DNA from: Thermus islandicus DSM 21543
GTDB taxonomy: Bacteria > Deinococcota > Deinococci > Deinococcales > Thermaceae
Direction: 5' to 3'
NCBI RefSeq assembly: GCF_000421625.1
Contig: NZ_ATXJ01000002.1
Coordinates: 186,001-250,000, forward strand
DNA length: 64,000 nt
The notes below the pieces were generated by a model. That model worked only from the letters and a program-made list of their open reading frames with translations, was not told where the DNA came from and did not search any database. Positions 63,362 to 64,000 of the stretch are shown here, piece after piece. The position numbers were made by a program, and so were the translations under genes. Position 1 is the stretch's first letter. Every line of letters starts with the position of its first letter.

Positions 63362-63601
63362 ATGCCCAGGCCGGACCGCTTCCGCAAAGCCGTGGTGGAG
63401 CTTTTGAGGGCGGAAGGCCGCCCCCTCCACTACGCCGAGATCGGCCGCCGCCTCAAGGAGATGGGCCTTTGGCAGGCGGTGAGGGAACCTGAGAAGATCG
63501 CCAGGATCCGGCTCTCCGCCCTGGCCCGGTGGGCCCGGGGCCCCGTGGTGGCCTTGGGGAAGGGGCTTTACGCCCTGAGGGAGGTGGAGGAGGCGCCCTA
63601 G
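63362..63601 (+). CDS. Stand-alone winged-helix protein, HARE-HTH-like
   Basis: A 79-residue DNA-binding-type protein. VELLRAEGRPLHYAEIGRRLKEMGLW then an Ile/Arg-rich recognition helix (IARIRLSALARWA) and a wing ending GKGLYALREV follow the HARE-HTH pattern found in RNA polymerase delta, restriction and repair proteins. It is divergent from polX across a 35-bp region. A role with DNA repair or modified-base recognition is possible but only inferred. Confidence 0.6.
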   Translation: MPRPDRFRKAVVELLRAEGRPLHYAEIGRRLKEMGLWQAVREPEKIARIRLSALARWARGPVVALGKGLYALREVEEAP

Positions 63602-63604
63602 GCG

Positions 63605-63610
63605 TAGAAT
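63605..63610 (+). promoter_or_regulatory. -10 box of the small membrane protein gene
   Basis: TAGAAT, 6 nt before GTG 63617; a leaderless layout matching several others in the window. Confidence 0.4.
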
Positions 63611-63616
63611 GGGGGC

Positions 63617-63754
63617 GTGGGAAGCCTTCGCTACGCCCTCGCCCTCTTCCTTGTGGCCCTGGCCCTCGCCCTCGAGGCCTACCGCCTCCCCCTGCTCCTC
63701 CTCGCTGGCCTCACCCTCCTCTTGGGAAGGCCCCGGTCCTGCCCCAGGCCTTGA
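63617..63754 (+). CDS. Small membrane protein (45 aa)
   Basis: GTG start 6 nt after TAGAAT. The product (GSLRYALALFLVALALALE, then YRLPLLLLAGLTLLLG) is almost wholly hydrophobic, with two short membrane segments and a basic, Cys-containing tail (RPRSCPRP). It fills the gap between the HTH gene and aminopeptidase T. No family recognised. Confidence 0.45.
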   Translation: MGSLRYALALFLVALALALEAYRLPLLLLAGLTLLLGRPRSCPRP

Positions 63755-63779
63755 CGGCGGGCCCCCTCAAGGGAAGACT
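63751..63779 (+). promoter_or_regulatory. Promoter of the aminopeptidase T gene
   Basis: -35 TTGACG (63751-63756), 17-bp spacer, weak -10 AAGACT (63774-63779), then 6 nt to GTG 63786. Confidence 0.4.
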
Positions 63780-63785
63780 TGGGGC

Positions 63786-64000
63786 GTGGACGCCTTTCGC
63801 AGAAACCTAAAGAAGCTTGCGGAGCTCGCCGTCAAGGTGGGCCTCAACCTGGAGGAGGGCCAGGAGGTCATCGCCACCGCCCCCGTAGAGGCCTTGGACT
63901 TCGTGCGCCTTTTGGCCGAGGAGGCCTACCGGCAGGGAGCAAGCCTCTTTACCGTGATCTACCAGGACAACGCCCTGGCGCGAACGCGCCTCTCCTTGGC
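63786..64000 (+). CDS. ampT: Aminopeptidase T (M29 family), 3' truncated by the window
   Basis: The first 71 codons of an M29 metallo-aminopeptidase. VDAFRRNLKKLAELAVKVGL, then EEGQEVIATAPVEALDFVRL and EEAYRQGASLFTVIYQDNAL match the N-terminal domain of Thermus aminopeptidase T, a cobalt/zinc-activated enzyme. The metal-binding residues lie beyond the window edge. GTG 63786 is chosen from the conserved N-terminus and the promoter spacing. Confidence 0.85.
   Translation, partial: MDAFRRNLKKLAELAVKVGLNLEEGQEVIATAPVEALDFVRLLAEEAYRQGASLFTVIYQDNALARTRLSL

Overview
The window is chromosomal DNA of a Thermus species. It has very high GC, dense gene packing, many 4-bp ATGA/GTGA overlaps and -10 boxes set only 6-8 nt before start codons. 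It carries the Thermus V-type ATPase operon in the order G-I-L-E-C-F-A-B-D, two Fe-S uracil-DNA glycosylases (families 4 and 5) and a PolX with a PHP domain. Several products closely match T. thermophilus proteins as I remember them, but not identically, so a sister species or divergent strain is likelier than HB8/HB27 (inference). There is no IS element, CRISPR array, rRNA or phage module, and no gene-free stretch longer than about 165 bp.

Layout. 1-3.8 kb: 3' part of citramalate synthase and an ABC-2 exporter with one divergent permease. 3.8-7.5 kb: four minor (pseudo)pilins in H-I-J-K order ending in a ComZ-like protein, of lower GC. 7.5-9.3 kb: plsY, an MNT nucleotidyltransferase with a broken HEPN partner, and a bacillithiol-type deacetylase. 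9.3-16.6 kb: UDG family 4, a degenerate kinase/PEGA-like protein, hisD, a leaderless BtuF-like protein, a subtilase lipoprotein and an LCP protein. 16.7-19.3 kb: tRNA-Leu(UAA), a HicB-like/DUF1887-like nuclease fusion and murJ. 19.3-26.9 kb (minus): glycosidase-like protein, acyl-CoA synthetase, Ser/Thr kinase, UPF0173 hydrolase, two small unknowns and an RlmI-like methyltransferase. 27-35.3 kb: V-ATPase operon closed by a strong terminator. 35.3-46.1 kb (minus): aconitase, alpha/beta hydrolase and a MarR-controlled RND efflux operon with two TolC-like proteins. 46.1-47.9 kb: CorC/CNNM-type transporter with a structured leader, and cdd. 47.9-55.9 kb (minus): LEA2 lipoprotein, DHDPS-family aldolase, membrane protein, TRAP binding protein, CheY-like receiver and a large sensor kinase. 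55.9-64 kb: acyl-CoA dehydrogenase with etfB/etfA, a carboxyltransferase, UDG family 5, polX, a HARE-HTH-like protein, a small membrane protein and the start of aminopeptidase T.

The clearest functional units are the proton-translocating V-ATPase, the beta-oxidation/electron-transfer set, the DNA-repair group (two UDGs, PolX), the natural-transformation/pilus genes and the envelope genes (murJ, LCP, plsY, RND pump). The observations I rate highest are: an octamer, CCTCGAGG, present about 70 times; a possible Mg-sensing, proline-rich leader peptide before the CorC-type gene; the HicB-nuclease fusion; a hairpin after the V-ATPase ring subunit; and a perfect 22-bp palindrome at the V-ATPase divergent promoter.
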